64,000 bases of DNA from Bacteroidales bacterium. Its GTDB lineage: Bacteria > Bacteroidota > Bacteroidia > Bacteroidales > FEN-979. Shown in pieces: positions 17,193 to 26,096 of the stretch (within the stretch, counting starts at the first letter, position 1; every line of letters begins with the position of its first letter). Where the stretch lies: NCBI GenBank assembly GCA_023229525.1, contig JALNZC010000005.1, forward strand, positions 81,395 to 145,394, given 5' to 3'. The notes beneath the pieces were generated by a model. It worked only from the letters and a program-made list of their open reading frames with translations, searched no databases and was not told where the DNA came from. A program made the translations under genes and the position numbers.

Positions 17193-17249
17193 TGTAAATC
17201 AGATTTTTCTTTCAAATATATCTATAAGTACGCATTATTACCATGAACC

Positions 17250-17685
17250 ATAATTATTAATGTACAGATATTGTGTTTGGTATAAACAAATAACGTAAAT
17301 ATTTATGATATGGTTAATAAAAGATAAAAAATTACTTGATTATGCAAATCATATATCCTATATTCGTAAATTTGCAGTACATATTAATGTATTATCAAGG
17401 TTAAATATCAGAGTTTACATATACGATACTTGATTTTTGACCTAATTAAGTCCTTAGTTTTACTTCTTTTATGAATATGTCTTTCATCCCATATAGTTTA
17501 ACAAAGTCATTGATATTTAGCATTATGAAATCAATTTGCAATGAATCTTATTGTAACAAAAGTCATTTTATTATTTGTTTTTTTAAACTTTAAACTATTC
17601 TGGTGTATTTGTGTTGAAGGGATGTAGAATCTAAAATGTTAAACTAAAGATTTAGCAGGACACTGAAAAACTAAAATGCATTATT
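17250..17685. other. Non-coding, AT-rich spacer between the insertion sequence and the DUF2341 gene
   Basis: 436 bases without a plausible gene. I searched for the missing 3' end of the mini-protein (the YQARK-type tail) and for a copy of the small two-helix protein and saw neither. No clear terminator. It presumably holds the promoter of the gene at 17686, but no convincing TTTG-N19-21-TAnnTTTG pair was found. Confidence 0.5.
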
Positions 17686-20600
17686 ATGAGAAAGTTAATT
17701 ATTGTTTTTTTTTCGTTCGCACTGTTATTTGCATACACAGATACAGTAATTGGGCAAAACTGGTACAATACAAACTGGTTATACAGGAAGACAATCACTA
17801 TTGACCAAACTAAAGTGCCTAACACTAGCCAAACCAACTTTCCTGTGCTGGTTAATTTATCCGCTGATGCCAGCTTGAATGCTCACGCCCGAAGCGACGG
17901 CTTCGACATCCTTTTCACTTCCAGCAATGGAACTACCAAAATTAATTACGAACGGGAAAAATACAGCAGCGGGACGTTAGTGGCCTGGGTGCAGGTTCCA
18001 ATCCTTAGTTACATTGCCAATACAGTTATTTACATGTATTACGGAAACTCAGGTGCGAGCGATCAACAAGCCGCAACGAGCGTCTGGGATGCCAATTACA
18101 AAGGTGTCTACCACTTGAAAGAAGCCACAGGTTCAAATCCAGCGGATGCCACTTCGAACGGCCATAATGGCACGCAATCGGGGTCACCTACGCAAGCTGC
18201 CGGAGAGATTGACGGCAGTCTGACTTTCAACGGAAGCAACTATGTGGACATGGGGAATGTGAGTGATTTTAATTTCGGAACAGGGGCATTCACAATTTCG
18301 TGCTGGCTAAAGGGTGGCGCCAATAGCCAATTCATACTAGGGAAAGATGACTTTAACGGAAACAACAGTGGAACTTTGTTATACGAAAAATCAAATACAC
18401 CATATGGAACTGCATACTGGCCAGGTAGCAGTTATGGTAATATATATATTGGCGTCTTCGATGCAAGCTGGCATTATTGTGTTATTACCAGAACAGGAAC
18501 AGGTGTAGGTGAAACGACTACGTATTACGATGGCAACCTAGTTACTACTAGTACCGAGCCACGAACCCTCTCAAATAGCACGCCGTTTAGGATAGGTAAA
18601 GATAATGCTACTAGTTACGCGTTTACTGGTTCTATAGACGAAGTCCACCTCTCAAACATCACTAGAAGCGCAGATTGGATCAAGACGGAGTACAATAACC
18701 AGAGCTCACCATCGACATTTTATTCCGTTGCAGCCGAGGAAATTCTAACATATATATGGAACCAAACCGGTACTGCTTCTTGGGCAACCACAACAAACTG
18801 GACTCCAACCAGAACAATACCAGCCACCACTGACATTCTTCAATTTAATGGCGGTGGAAGTGTAACTGCAACAAGTGTCCCTACTCAAACCATTGCGCAG
18901 TTACTCCTATCTAATAACTCAATAGTGAATCTTACAACCGCTTCTATTGGCAACACGCTCACAGTAAATGATGCTTTGACTACGACATCCGGTGATGTTC
19001 TAAATCTCGGCAGTGGGTTGCTGCTTGGTGGTACTTTAACAACACTGTCCAATAGTGGAAAAATTCAAACATCCGTACTTACAACGACCAGTTCTGTACC
19101 AATACCCGTAAGTAAAACATGGGGCGGCACTGTAGAATACAATGGATCGGGGGCTCAAACGCTAGTTAGTGGAACTTACAACAACCTTACCATCAACCAG
19201 TCCAGCGGTGATGCCAGCCTGGGTGGTATTACCATCGTCAATGGCACGCTAACACTTACAAGTGGCAGTATTGCTTTAAATGGAAACACGTTAAGCTATG
19301 GTGCAAGCGGTATTTTAAAATATGACGGAAGCGCTTCTCAAATAACTTCATATGAATGGCCTGCTGTCAATGGACCTAAGGATTTAACTGTAGACGGAAC
19401 GGACGTTCGTTTGGATTTAAACAGGACATTAACCGGTGGACTTACTATTAATTCCGGTAAGAAATTTACCCTAAATGCCGGTAAACAACTTACCGTCATT
19501 GGAACTCTCACCAACATCGCCGGTACATCAGGTCTGGTAATCAAGAGCGATGCCACAGGCACCGGTTCACTTATCCATAGCACAGCCGATGTAAGTGCAA
19601 CCGTTGAGCATTATATCCCAGAATGGAACGATGCTAATCATGGCTGGCACATAATTACCTCACCGGTTTCTTCACAGACAATAAATCCGAATTTTACCGA
19701 TCCGACTCCAGCCAATTATGATTTTTTCAAATGGGATGAAACGGTGAGTGATTTACCATGGATCAATTATAAAAGTGGGGGTTTTACAACATTTACAGTG
19801 GGGCAAGGGTATTTGTGTGCCTATAATGCTACAGCTACCAAGAACTTTACCGGAACACTCAATAATGCAAGTACATCTACTCTTAACCTAACACGTACCG
19901 AAGCTACGAACTATTCGGGCTGGAACCTGCTCGGAAATCCTTTCCCCAGCGCCATACAATGGAATAAAACAACCGCAAGCTGGAACCTAACCAATGTATC
20001 AGGTACAGCCAAGGTTTGGAACGAAACCAATGCAAGTTACAGCGATATAGCACAAAATGGCATCATTCCTGCCATGCAGGGCTTTATGGTAGAAGTGCCA
20101 TCGGGAACTTCGGGTTCGCTGGTTATCCCATCTGTGGATAAAGTACACGATGCCCAGGCATGGTATAAGAACACCGAAACCAACCGCCTGATGCTTGTTG
20201 CACACGATCCAACGGGACAAACGGTCCAGGAAAGCATCATCCGGTTTGATGATAACGCTACCGAAGGGTTCGATATGGAATACGATGCCCATTTCTTTGC
20301 CGGTTATGCCCCACAGTTTTACTCGATATCGGGAGACGAACATCTCTCAACCAATACCTTGCCCACGACAATGAAGGAAAACACGATATCAATAGGGTTT
20401 GTAAAGAATGACAACACCAGCTTCAGCATTGAAGCCAAAGGTCTGGAAACCTTTACCGCAGGAACAGAAATTTGGTTGCAGGATCTGAAAACCGGCACCC
20501 AGCAAAAACTGAATGATAACCCGGTGTATTCCTTTACTTCGGTCGGGGGTGACGAAACCAACCGTTTTAAACTGAAGTTCGGATGGGCTTTCAGTGTCAA

Positions 20601-20844
20601 TGAATCTTCGATCAGTACGTTCAGCATTTATACCGGCAACAGTATCATATACGTAAACAACAACGGCAAGCAATCCGTTAAAGGAACGATCAATGTTTAT
20701 TCGGTAACAGGTCAGCTAATCGCATCCAACAAACTTACCGGTGACTCTTTGCAAAAAATAGATTTCAACGGCAAGCCGGGATGTTATGTAGTGAAGATTA
20801 CAGCAGAACAAGGTGTTTATTCACAAAAAGTGATAATTAAGTGA
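17686..20844 (+). CDS. Giant T9SS-exported protein with DUF2341 and LamG domains
   Basis: A 1052-residue secreted protein. Signal peptide at 1-24 (TVIGQ). A DUF2341 domain at about 25-115 (WYNTNWLYRKTITID...WVQVPILS...YMYYGN). A concanavalin/LamG domain at about 140-345 (YHLKEATG...SLTFNGSNYVDMG...FTISCWLKG...IDEVHLSN). A WNQTGTASWATTTNW module at about 362 and short beta-helix-like strands to about 620. A 'type B' C-terminal region (HGWHIITSPVSSQTI...FKWDETVSDLPW...GWNLLGNPFPSAIQW). A T9SS sorting domain ends ...KPGCYVVKITAEQGVYSQKVIIK. DUF2341-LamG proteins are common on Bacteroidota surfaces and suggest glycan or protein binding. A PID-CTERM-like mini-protein follows after 55 bases. Confidence 0.87.
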   Translation: MRKLIIVFFSFALLFAYTDTVIGQNWYNTNWLYRKTITIDQTKVPNTSQTNFPVLVNLSADASLNAHARSDGFDILFTSSNGTTKINYEREKYSSGTLVAWVQVPILSYIANTVIYMYYGNSGASDQQAATSVWDANYKGVYHLKEATGSNPADATSNGHNGTQSGSPTQAAGEIDGSLTFNGSNYVDMGNVSDFNFGTGAFTISCWLKGGANSQFILGKDDFNGNNSGTLLYEKSNTPYGTAYWPGSSYGNIYIGVFDASWHYCVITRTGTGVGETTTYYDGNLVTTSTEPRTLSNSTPFRIGKDNATSYAFTGSIDEVHLSNITRSADWIKTEYNNQSSPSTFYSVAAEEILTYIWNQTGTASWATTTNWTPTRTIPATTDILQFNGGGSVTATSVPTQTIAQLLLSNNSIVNLTTASIGNTLTVNDALTTTSGDVLNLGSGLLLGGTLTTLSNSGKIQTSVLTTTSSVPIPVSKTWGGTVEYNGSGAQTLVSGTYNNLTINQSSGDASLGGITIVNGTLTLTSGSIALNGNTLSYGASGILKYDGSASQITSYEWPAVNGPKDLTVDGTDVRLDLNRTLTGGLTINSGKKFTLNAGKQLTVIGTLTNIAGTSGLVIKSDATGTGSLIHSTADVSATVEHYIPEWNDANHGWHIITSPVSSQTINPNFTDPTPANYDFFKWDETVSDLPWINYKSGGFTTFTVGQGYLCAYNATATKNFTGTLNNASTSTLNLTRTEATNYSGWNLLGNPFPSAIQWNKTTASWNLTNVSGTAKVWNETNASYSDIAQNGIIPAMQGFMVEVPSGTSGSLVIPSVDKVHDAQAWYKNTETNRLMLVAHDPTGQTVQESIIRFDDNATEGFDMEYDAHFFAGYAPQFYSISGDEHLSTNTLPTTMKENTISIGFVKNDNTSFSIEAKGLETFTAGTEIWLQDLKTGTQQKLNDNPVYSFTSVGGDETNRFKLKFGWAFSVNESSISTFSIYTGNSIIYVNNNGKQSVKGTINVYSVTGQLIASNKLTGDSLQKIDFNGKPGCYVVKITAEQGVYSQKVIIK

Positions 20845-20899
20845 TCATTACTTATTAAACCTATATAAAAACAATCAATATAACTAAAAGATACAGGGT

Positions 20900-21154
20900 A
20901 TGAAAAAATCAATTTATTACCTCGTGTTAATGCTTTTCCTGCTGATGGGCTCGGCAACAATAAAAAATGCAGTGGCCGATAATCCACCTCCACCGCCGGG
21001 CGGACATGGCACAAGTGGAAATCAGGCTCCAGCCGGAGCGCCCATTGATGGAGGCCTGGGTATATTGTTAGCGATGGGCGCAGTTTACGGTGGCATAAAA
21101 TTGTATCAGGCACGAAAGGAGAAACAGAAAAAAGTCATGCAAGAATTGTCTTAG
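20900..21154 (+). CDS. PID-CTERM-like sorting-signal mini-protein (2)
   Basis: An 84-residue protein that is little more than a targeting signal. Signal peptide 1-26; Pro run 29-33 in DNPPPPPGGHG; TSGNQAPAGA; PID at 48-50; Gly-rich membrane helix 51-68 (GGLGILLAMGAVYGG); basic tail 69-78 (YQARKEKQKK). This matches what I recall as the PID-CTERM protein-sorting domain of Bacteroidota, a PEP-CTERM-like arrangement, but there is no cargo domain between the signals. The cognate processing enzyme is unknown and none is in the window. It lies 55 bases after a giant T9SS gene, so it is probably co-transcribed with it. Confidence 0.8.
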   Translation: MKKSIYYLVLMLFLLMGSATIKNAVADNPPPPPGGHGTSGNQAPAGAPIDGGLGILLAMGAVYGGIKLYQARKEKQKKVMQELS

Positions 21155-21299
21155 CAGAATGTCAATGAATCCACCTACCAGGGTGAGGAATAGTAGGTTC
21201 TAACCGACCTTAAAGAGTTATTTGCCGAAATCGAATACAAAATATAGATTATCTGATTGATGTATTTTGCAAAAAGATTTTTCATTAAAAAATAAAAAG

Positions 21300-21476
21300 A
21301 TGAAAATTTTAAAATACGTTATGTTCCTGTTGGGCTGCACGGCATTACTGTCGTTAGCAGCCTTCTTTTCATTTTTCAAACAAGTCCCAGGTTTGCTGGT
21401 GCTCCTTTTATGCATTTCAGCCGGTTTGATCTATTTTTCAATGCGTCCGAAGCGAATGCAACAGTATACAACTTAA
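21300..21476 (+). CDS. Small two-helix membrane protein
   Basis: A 58-residue protein starting at the ATG at 21300, preceded by AAAAAGA. It has two hydrophobic segments, YVMFLLGCTALLSLAAFF and PGLLVLLLCISAGLIYFS, and a short basic tail SMRPKRMQQ. No family recognised. It lies 36 bases upstream of the giant gene at 21513. A decayed copy (11586-11736) occupies the same relative place before the giant gene at 11773, which argues that it is a real part of the cassette. It may be a membrane partner of the cargo or a sorting-tail relative of the PID mini-proteins (inference). Confidence 0.6.
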   Translation: MKILKYVMFLLGCTALLSLAAFFSFFKQVPGLLVLLLCISAGLIYFSMRPKRMQQYTT

Positions 21477-21512
21477 TAATCCATTAATAAAGACAAGTAA
21501 ATACACGTTATT

Positions 21513-24500
21513 ATGAAAAAATTAACTACTATTCTTATTGCCTGGGCTCTCGTAGCCATTCTGTTTGTGCAAAATGCAAATGCGCAAGTTACTGTCAGCG
21601 GTTCCGGTGGATCAGCAAATGGAACCTATACTACCTTAAAAGCGGCTTTTGATGCTTTGAATTTAGTAACCACACAAGCAGGGAACAACATTGTTTTAAC
21701 CATAACGGCCAGCACATCAGAAACTGCTTCGGCTGTTTTAAACCAGCCTTCAGTAAGTTCCTGGGTATCACTAAAAATTTATCCTACCGGAACAGGATAC
21801 ACGATTAGCGGTAGTGTAGCCGGCCCTTTAATTGATTTGAATGGCGCTGACAATGTTACTATAGATGGAAGGGTAAATGCTACCGGTAGTACTAAAGCCC
21901 TGACCATCACAAATACAAGCACATCCAGTTCCTCTGGCACCTCATCTATTAGGTTTATCGAATCTGCCGAAAACAATACTGTAAAATATTGCACAGTAAA
22001 AGGAGCAGAAACAGATACTGGAGCTGGTATAATATTTTTCTCCACAGCTACTGCAGGAAACGGCAACGACAATAATACCATTGATAATTGCACCCTTACA
22101 AATGACGGGGGCAACAGACCTTATAATGTTATTAATTCGTTAGGTACATCTGGCACTGAAAACAGCAATAATATTATATCCAATAACAATATTTATGATT
22201 TCTTTAATACCGGGGCTTCTTCTTACGGAATTGCAATCAGTTCATATTCTACCGACTGGACAATAACCGGGAACAGTCTTTATGAAACTACTACCTTTGC
22301 TCCAACAGTAGCTACAACATTTTATTACGGCATAAATATTGGCAATGCATCAGGAAATAATTTCACAATATCTGGAAACTATATTGGAGGTAGTGCGGCT
22401 GAATGTGGTGGTTCTGCCTTTACTATAAATGCGGCTACTACACATTCATTTCGTGGGATCTATCTTAATGTTGGAACTACCACTGCTACTTCCGTTCAAA
22501 ATAACACCATTAAAAACTTCAATCATACAAGTACCACAGCATTCCCATGGGTTGGAATTTGGGTTCAGGCCGGTAGTGTAAATCTTGGTACTACGACCGG
22601 CAATACCATTGGCGCCACAACGGGAACAGGTTCCATTACAATTACTAAAACAACAGGCAGCACAACTTCCTATGGAATTGATATAAATGGTACAGGTACT
22701 GTAGATATTGAAAACAACAACTTTGGTTCTATTACCGTTTTTGGCTCTACAACATATTCCCATAATTTCTTTGCAATATATAGACCAGCAGGCAGCGGGG
22801 GAACGATAACTATAAGCAAAAATTTAATTGGAAGCACAAGTACAGAGAATAGCATACAGGCGCCCTCGGCATCCACCAATGCTACCTCTCAAAGTGTTGT
22901 AGGAATTTATAACGGAAATTCCGGAACAGTAACTATTTCCGGTAATACCATAGCAAATCTGTATAATGCCTATGCCTTTACAGGCAGTGGTCAGGTTGTA
23001 GGTATTGTTACTACTTTAGGTGTTAATACTATTCAAAACAATACGATACGGAATTTATCTACTACAAGTCGAAGTACCAATACTACAAATAGCGCTTCTA
23101 TAATCGGTATTTCGCAAAGGAGTACTACGGGTGATCAAACCGTATCAGGCAATACAATCTATGATTTATCCAATACCTGGATTACTTCCTCCGGCGTATT
23201 ATGTGTTGTTGGAATATATTATAGTGGTACTACAACCGGTACTAATACCGTTTCAAAAAACTTTATTTACAATTTGTCGGTTTTATCAAGTTCTTTAACT
23301 GCTCAAATCAATGGGATAAAAATAAATGCAGGAAGTACTACGTGCTCAAATAATATCATCAACCTTGGTGTAGGCGTTACAAATGGTAATAAGATTTATG
23401 GTATTTACGAGAACGGTGCCGCATCCACTAATAATAATCTTTATTTTAACACGGTGTATATAGGCGGCAGTCTTTCGGTAGAGACTTCATCCACTTATGT
23501 TTTGTATAACGCAGCCAACACCAACACAAGAGATTTTAGAAACAATATTTTGTATAATGCCCGCTCAGGTGGTACAACTGGGGAACATTATGCCATCAGC
23601 ATTGCTGGAACAACAGGATTAACCATTGATTATAACGATTATTATGCGCCTAACACAGGCGGGGTATTGGGATATTCAGGTGCAGATATAACAACATTAG
23701 CTGCCTGGAGAACAGCCACAGGGCAGGATGCCAATAGCTTAAACACCAATCCCACCTTTTACAATGCAGGTGGGACAACAGCAACAGATTATATCCCTTC
23801 AGCTACGCTTACCGGTGTTACCGGTACAGGTATTACCACTGATTATTATGGAACCACTAGAGCAGTTTATACTATGGGTGCATGGGAAGCCCTCTCAGCC
23901 TTGAGATGGAATGGCGCTACATCCACCGATTGGTCGATTGCTTCAAACTGGAGTTCGAATACGGTGCCAACCACAGACGGTGTTTATATTTCATCCGTTC
24001 CATCAAATCAACCTCATATAACAACTTCTCCTGCTTCGCCGGCAACGTGTAACGATTTAACTATTAATGCGGGAGCAATCTTAACTATTGATGCCGGTAA
24101 AGCGCTTACTGTGAACGGTACCCTTACCAACAGTGCTGGTATTACAGGTTTGTTAATAAAGAGCGATATCAATGGTTCCGGTTCACTTATCCATAGTACA
24201 GCCGATGTAAGTGCAACCGTTGAACGTTATATCGCAGGGTGGAGCGATATCAACCACGGCTGGCATTTAATAGCATCACCGGTTTCCTCACAGACAATTG
24301 ACCCGAATTTCACTAATCCGACACTAACCAATTATGATTTTTTCAAATGGGATGAAACGGTAAGTGATTTGCCATGGATCAATTATAAAAACAGTGGTTT
24401 TACAACATTTACAATAGGGCAGGGGTATTTGTGTGCCTATAATGCTACAGCTACCAAGAACTTTACCGGTACACTCAATAATGCAAGTACATCTACTCTT

Positions 24501-25457
24501 AACCTAACACGTACCGAAGCTACGAACTATTCGGGCTGGAACCTGCTCGGAAATCCTTTCCCTAGCGCCATACAATGGAATAAAACAACCGCAAGCTGGA
24601 ACCTAACCAATGTATCAGGTACAGCCAAGGTTTGGAACGAAACCAATGCAAGTTACAGCGATATAGCACAAAATGGCATCATTCCTGCCATGCAGGGCTT
24701 TATGGTAGAAGTGCCATCGGGAACATCCGGTTCGCTCGTTATCCCATCTGTGGATAAAGTACACGATGCCCAGGCATGGTATAAGAACACCGAAACCAAC
24801 CGCCTGATGCTTGTTGCACACGATCCAACGGGACAAACGGTCCAGGAAAGCATCGTACGGTTTAATGATAACGCTACCGAAGGGTTCGATATGGAATACG
24901 ACGCCCATTTCTTTGCCGGTTACGCCCCACAGTTTTACTCGATATCGGGAGAAGAACATCTCTCAACCAATACATTACCCACGACAATGAAGGAAAACAC
25001 GATATCAATGGGATTTGTAAAGAATGACAACACCAGCTTCAGCATTGAAGCCAAAGGGATCGAAACCTTTGCCCCAGGAACAGAGATTTGGTTGCAGGAT
25101 TTGAAAACCGGCACACAGCAAAAACTGAATGATAACCCGGTGTATTCCTTTACCTCAACCATGGGAGATGAACCCAACCGCTTTAAGCTTACGTTTGGCA
25201 GTGTTGGTATCAACGAACCTTCAGTCAGTCCGTTCAGCATTTATACCGGTAACGGTATCGTATACGTAAACAACAACGGCAAGCAATCGGTTAAAGGAAC
25301 TATCACCGTTTATTCGATAACAGGTCAGCTAATCGCTACCCGCTCACTTACCGGCGATCGTTTGCAAGCGATAGATTTCAACGGAAAACCGGGTTGTTAT
25401 GTAGTGAGGGTAACCACGGGTAATGGTGTCTATTCACAAAAAGTGGTAATGAATTGA
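21513..25457 (+). CDS. Giant T9SS-exported right-handed beta-helix surface protein (2), chimeric
   Basis: A 1314-residue protein. Signal peptide 1-24 (ANAQ). A beta-helix region of about 30-800 closely resembles proteins 1 and 3 of the cluster (TLKAAFDALN, NVTIDGRVNATGSTK, NNNIYDFFN, NTIGATTGTGS). A WNGATSTDWSIASNWSS module follows. From about residue 880 the C-terminal region switches to the 'type B' sequence of the DUF2341 protein (LIASPVSSQTIDPNF...FKWDETVSDLPW). Within it, 254 bases (24471-24724) differ from 19855-20108 at one position. The T9SS domain is at the end (SIYTGNGIVYVNNNG...GCYVVRVTTG). The switch point is about 24100-24180. No enzyme motif found; probably an adhesin or scaffold. 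Confidence 0.86.
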   Translation: MKKLTTILIAWALVAILFVQNANAQVTVSGSGGSANGTYTTLKAAFDALNLVTTQAGNNIVLTITASTSETASAVLNQPSVSSWVSLKIYPTGTGYTISGSVAGPLIDLNGADNVTIDGRVNATGSTKALTITNTSTSSSSGTSSIRFIESAENNTVKYCTVKGAETDTGAGIIFFSTATAGNGNDNNTIDNCTLTNDGGNRPYNVINSLGTSGTENSNNIISNNNIYDFFNTGASSYGIAISSYSTDWTITGNSLYETTTFAPTVATTFYYGINIGNASGNNFTISGNYIGGSAAECGGSAFTINAATTHSFRGIYLNVGTTTATSVQNNTIKNFNHTSTTAFPWVGIWVQAGSVNLGTTTGNTIGATTGTGSITITKTTGSTTSYGIDINGTGTVDIENNNFGSITVFGSTTYSHNFFAIYRPAGSGGTITISKNLIGSTSTENSIQAPSASTNATSQSVVGIYNGNSGTVTISGNTIANLYNAYAFTGSGQVVGIVTTLGVNTIQNNTIRNLSTTSRSTNTTNSASIIGISQRSTTGDQTVSGNTIYDLSNTWITSSGVLCVVGIYYSGTTTGTNTVSKNFIYNLSVLSSSLTAQINGIKINAGSTTCSNNIINLGVGVTNGNKIYGIYENGAASTNNNLYFNTVYIGGSLSVETSSTYVLYNAANTNTRDFRNNILYNARSGGTTGEHYAISIAGTTGLTIDYNDYYAPNTGGVLGYSGADITTLAAWRTATGQDANSLNTNPTFYNAGGTTATDYIPSATLTGVTGTGITTDYYGTTRAVYTMGAWEALSALRWNGATSTDWSIASNWSSNTVPTTDGVYISSVPSNQPHITTSPASPATCNDLTINAGAILTIDAGKALTVNGTLTNSAGITGLLIKSDINGSGSLIHSTADVSATVERYIAGWSDINHGWHLIASPVSSQTIDPNFTNPTLTNYDFFKWDETVSDLPWINYKNSGFTTFTIGQGYLCAYNATATKNFTGTLNNASTSTLNLTRTEATNYSGWNLLGNPFPSAIQWNKTTASWNLTNVSGTAKVWNETNASYSDIAQNGIIPAMQGFMVEVPSGTSGSLVIPSVDKVHDAQAWYKNTETNRLMLVAHDPTGQTVQESIVRFNDNATEGFDMEYDAHFFAGYAPQFYSISGEEHLSTNTLPTTMKENTISMGFVKNDNTSFSIEAKGIETFAPGTEIWLQDLKTGTQQKLNDNPVYSFTSTMGDEPNRFKLTFGSVGINEPSVSPFSIYTGNGIVYVNNNGKQSVKGTITVYSITGQLIATRSLTGDRLQAIDFNGKPGCYVVRVTTGNGVYSQKVVMN

Positions 25458-25728
25458 TTCTTTTTTCCGAATCCCCTTCAAAACCAATTCACCATTCATG
25501 TTTATCTGCATGCGGGTTAAACGTTGTCTCAAATACAAACCAGGGTAATCTAACGGGGTTTTTGCAAATAAATCATTTTAAATCAACATTTTATTTGATG
25601 GTTATTGCTTTTAATGTAATTTTGCCAACATATTATTAAACCAAGAGCTTAAATTTTCAATTGATCTGATTTTCAGACATTTTAATTTTTTATCTGAAAC
25701 TGTATCATTCAATAAAAAATAAAGAAAT

Positions 25729-25992
25729 ATGAAAAAACACATCAGATTATTATTTCTGACCGGTTCTCTGTTTACAATGCTGATGTTTGCGAACCAAACC
25801 TTTGCCGACAATCCTCCACCTCCACCGAGCGGGCATGGTTCAAATGGCAATCAGGCTCCGGCAGGAGCGCCCATAGATGGAGGCCTGGGTATATTGTTAG
25901 CAATGGGTGCAATCTATGGTGGCAAAAAGCTGTACCAGGCGCGAAAGGATAAACAGAAGGATACAGAGCCTGACGGGAAATTATCAGAATGA
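25729..25992 (+). CDS. PID-CTERM-like sorting-signal mini-protein (3)
   Basis: An 87-residue protein in exact register with mini-protein 2. Signal peptide 1-26 (different sequence, MKKHIRLLFLTGSLFTMLMF...); DNPPPPPSGHGSNG; QAPAGAPID with PID at 48-50; membrane helix GGLGILLAMGAIYGG; basic tail KKLYQARKDKQK, then an acidic end. The conserved DNPPPPP-to-YQARK core against a freely varying signal peptide shows selection on the sorting part. It stands 271 bases after the giant gene and 104 before the next one, further than mini-protein 2, so it may have its own promoter. Confidence 0.8.
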   Translation: MKKHIRLLFLTGSLFTMLMFANQTFADNPPPPPSGHGSNGNQAPAGAPIDGGLGILLAMGAIYGGKKLYQARKDKQKDTEPDGKLSE

Positions 25993-26096
25993 CCCTTTTT
26001 AAAAGGCTTGTATAAAACACAATCAAAAATTCCTGAATTTTTTTGAGAAGTATTTTCCTTGAACATTAATATTCAATTATTTAAATATGTCTTAGT

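Larger units (their letters stand above)
15976..17249 (-). mobile_element. ISL3-family insertion sequence, about 1.27 kb
   Basis: It is bounded by imperfect terminal inverted repeats, 15976-15997 and 17228-17249 (19 of 22 bases match; core AATAATGCGTAC). It encodes a two-frame transposase on the minus strand whose stop codon lies inside the left repeat. ISL3 members usually make an 8-bp target duplication. None is visible: the flanks are ATAAAATT-like on the left and TAATTATT-like on the right, and the interrupted gene does not resume on the right. The element probably inserted with, or was followed by, a flanking deletion. Confidence 0.85.

Noticed and set aside
15961..17262. An 8-bp target duplication flanking the insertion sequence
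   Set aside because: Bases on the two sides (ATAAAATT-like and TAATTATT-like) are AT-rich but not identical at any consistent offset.
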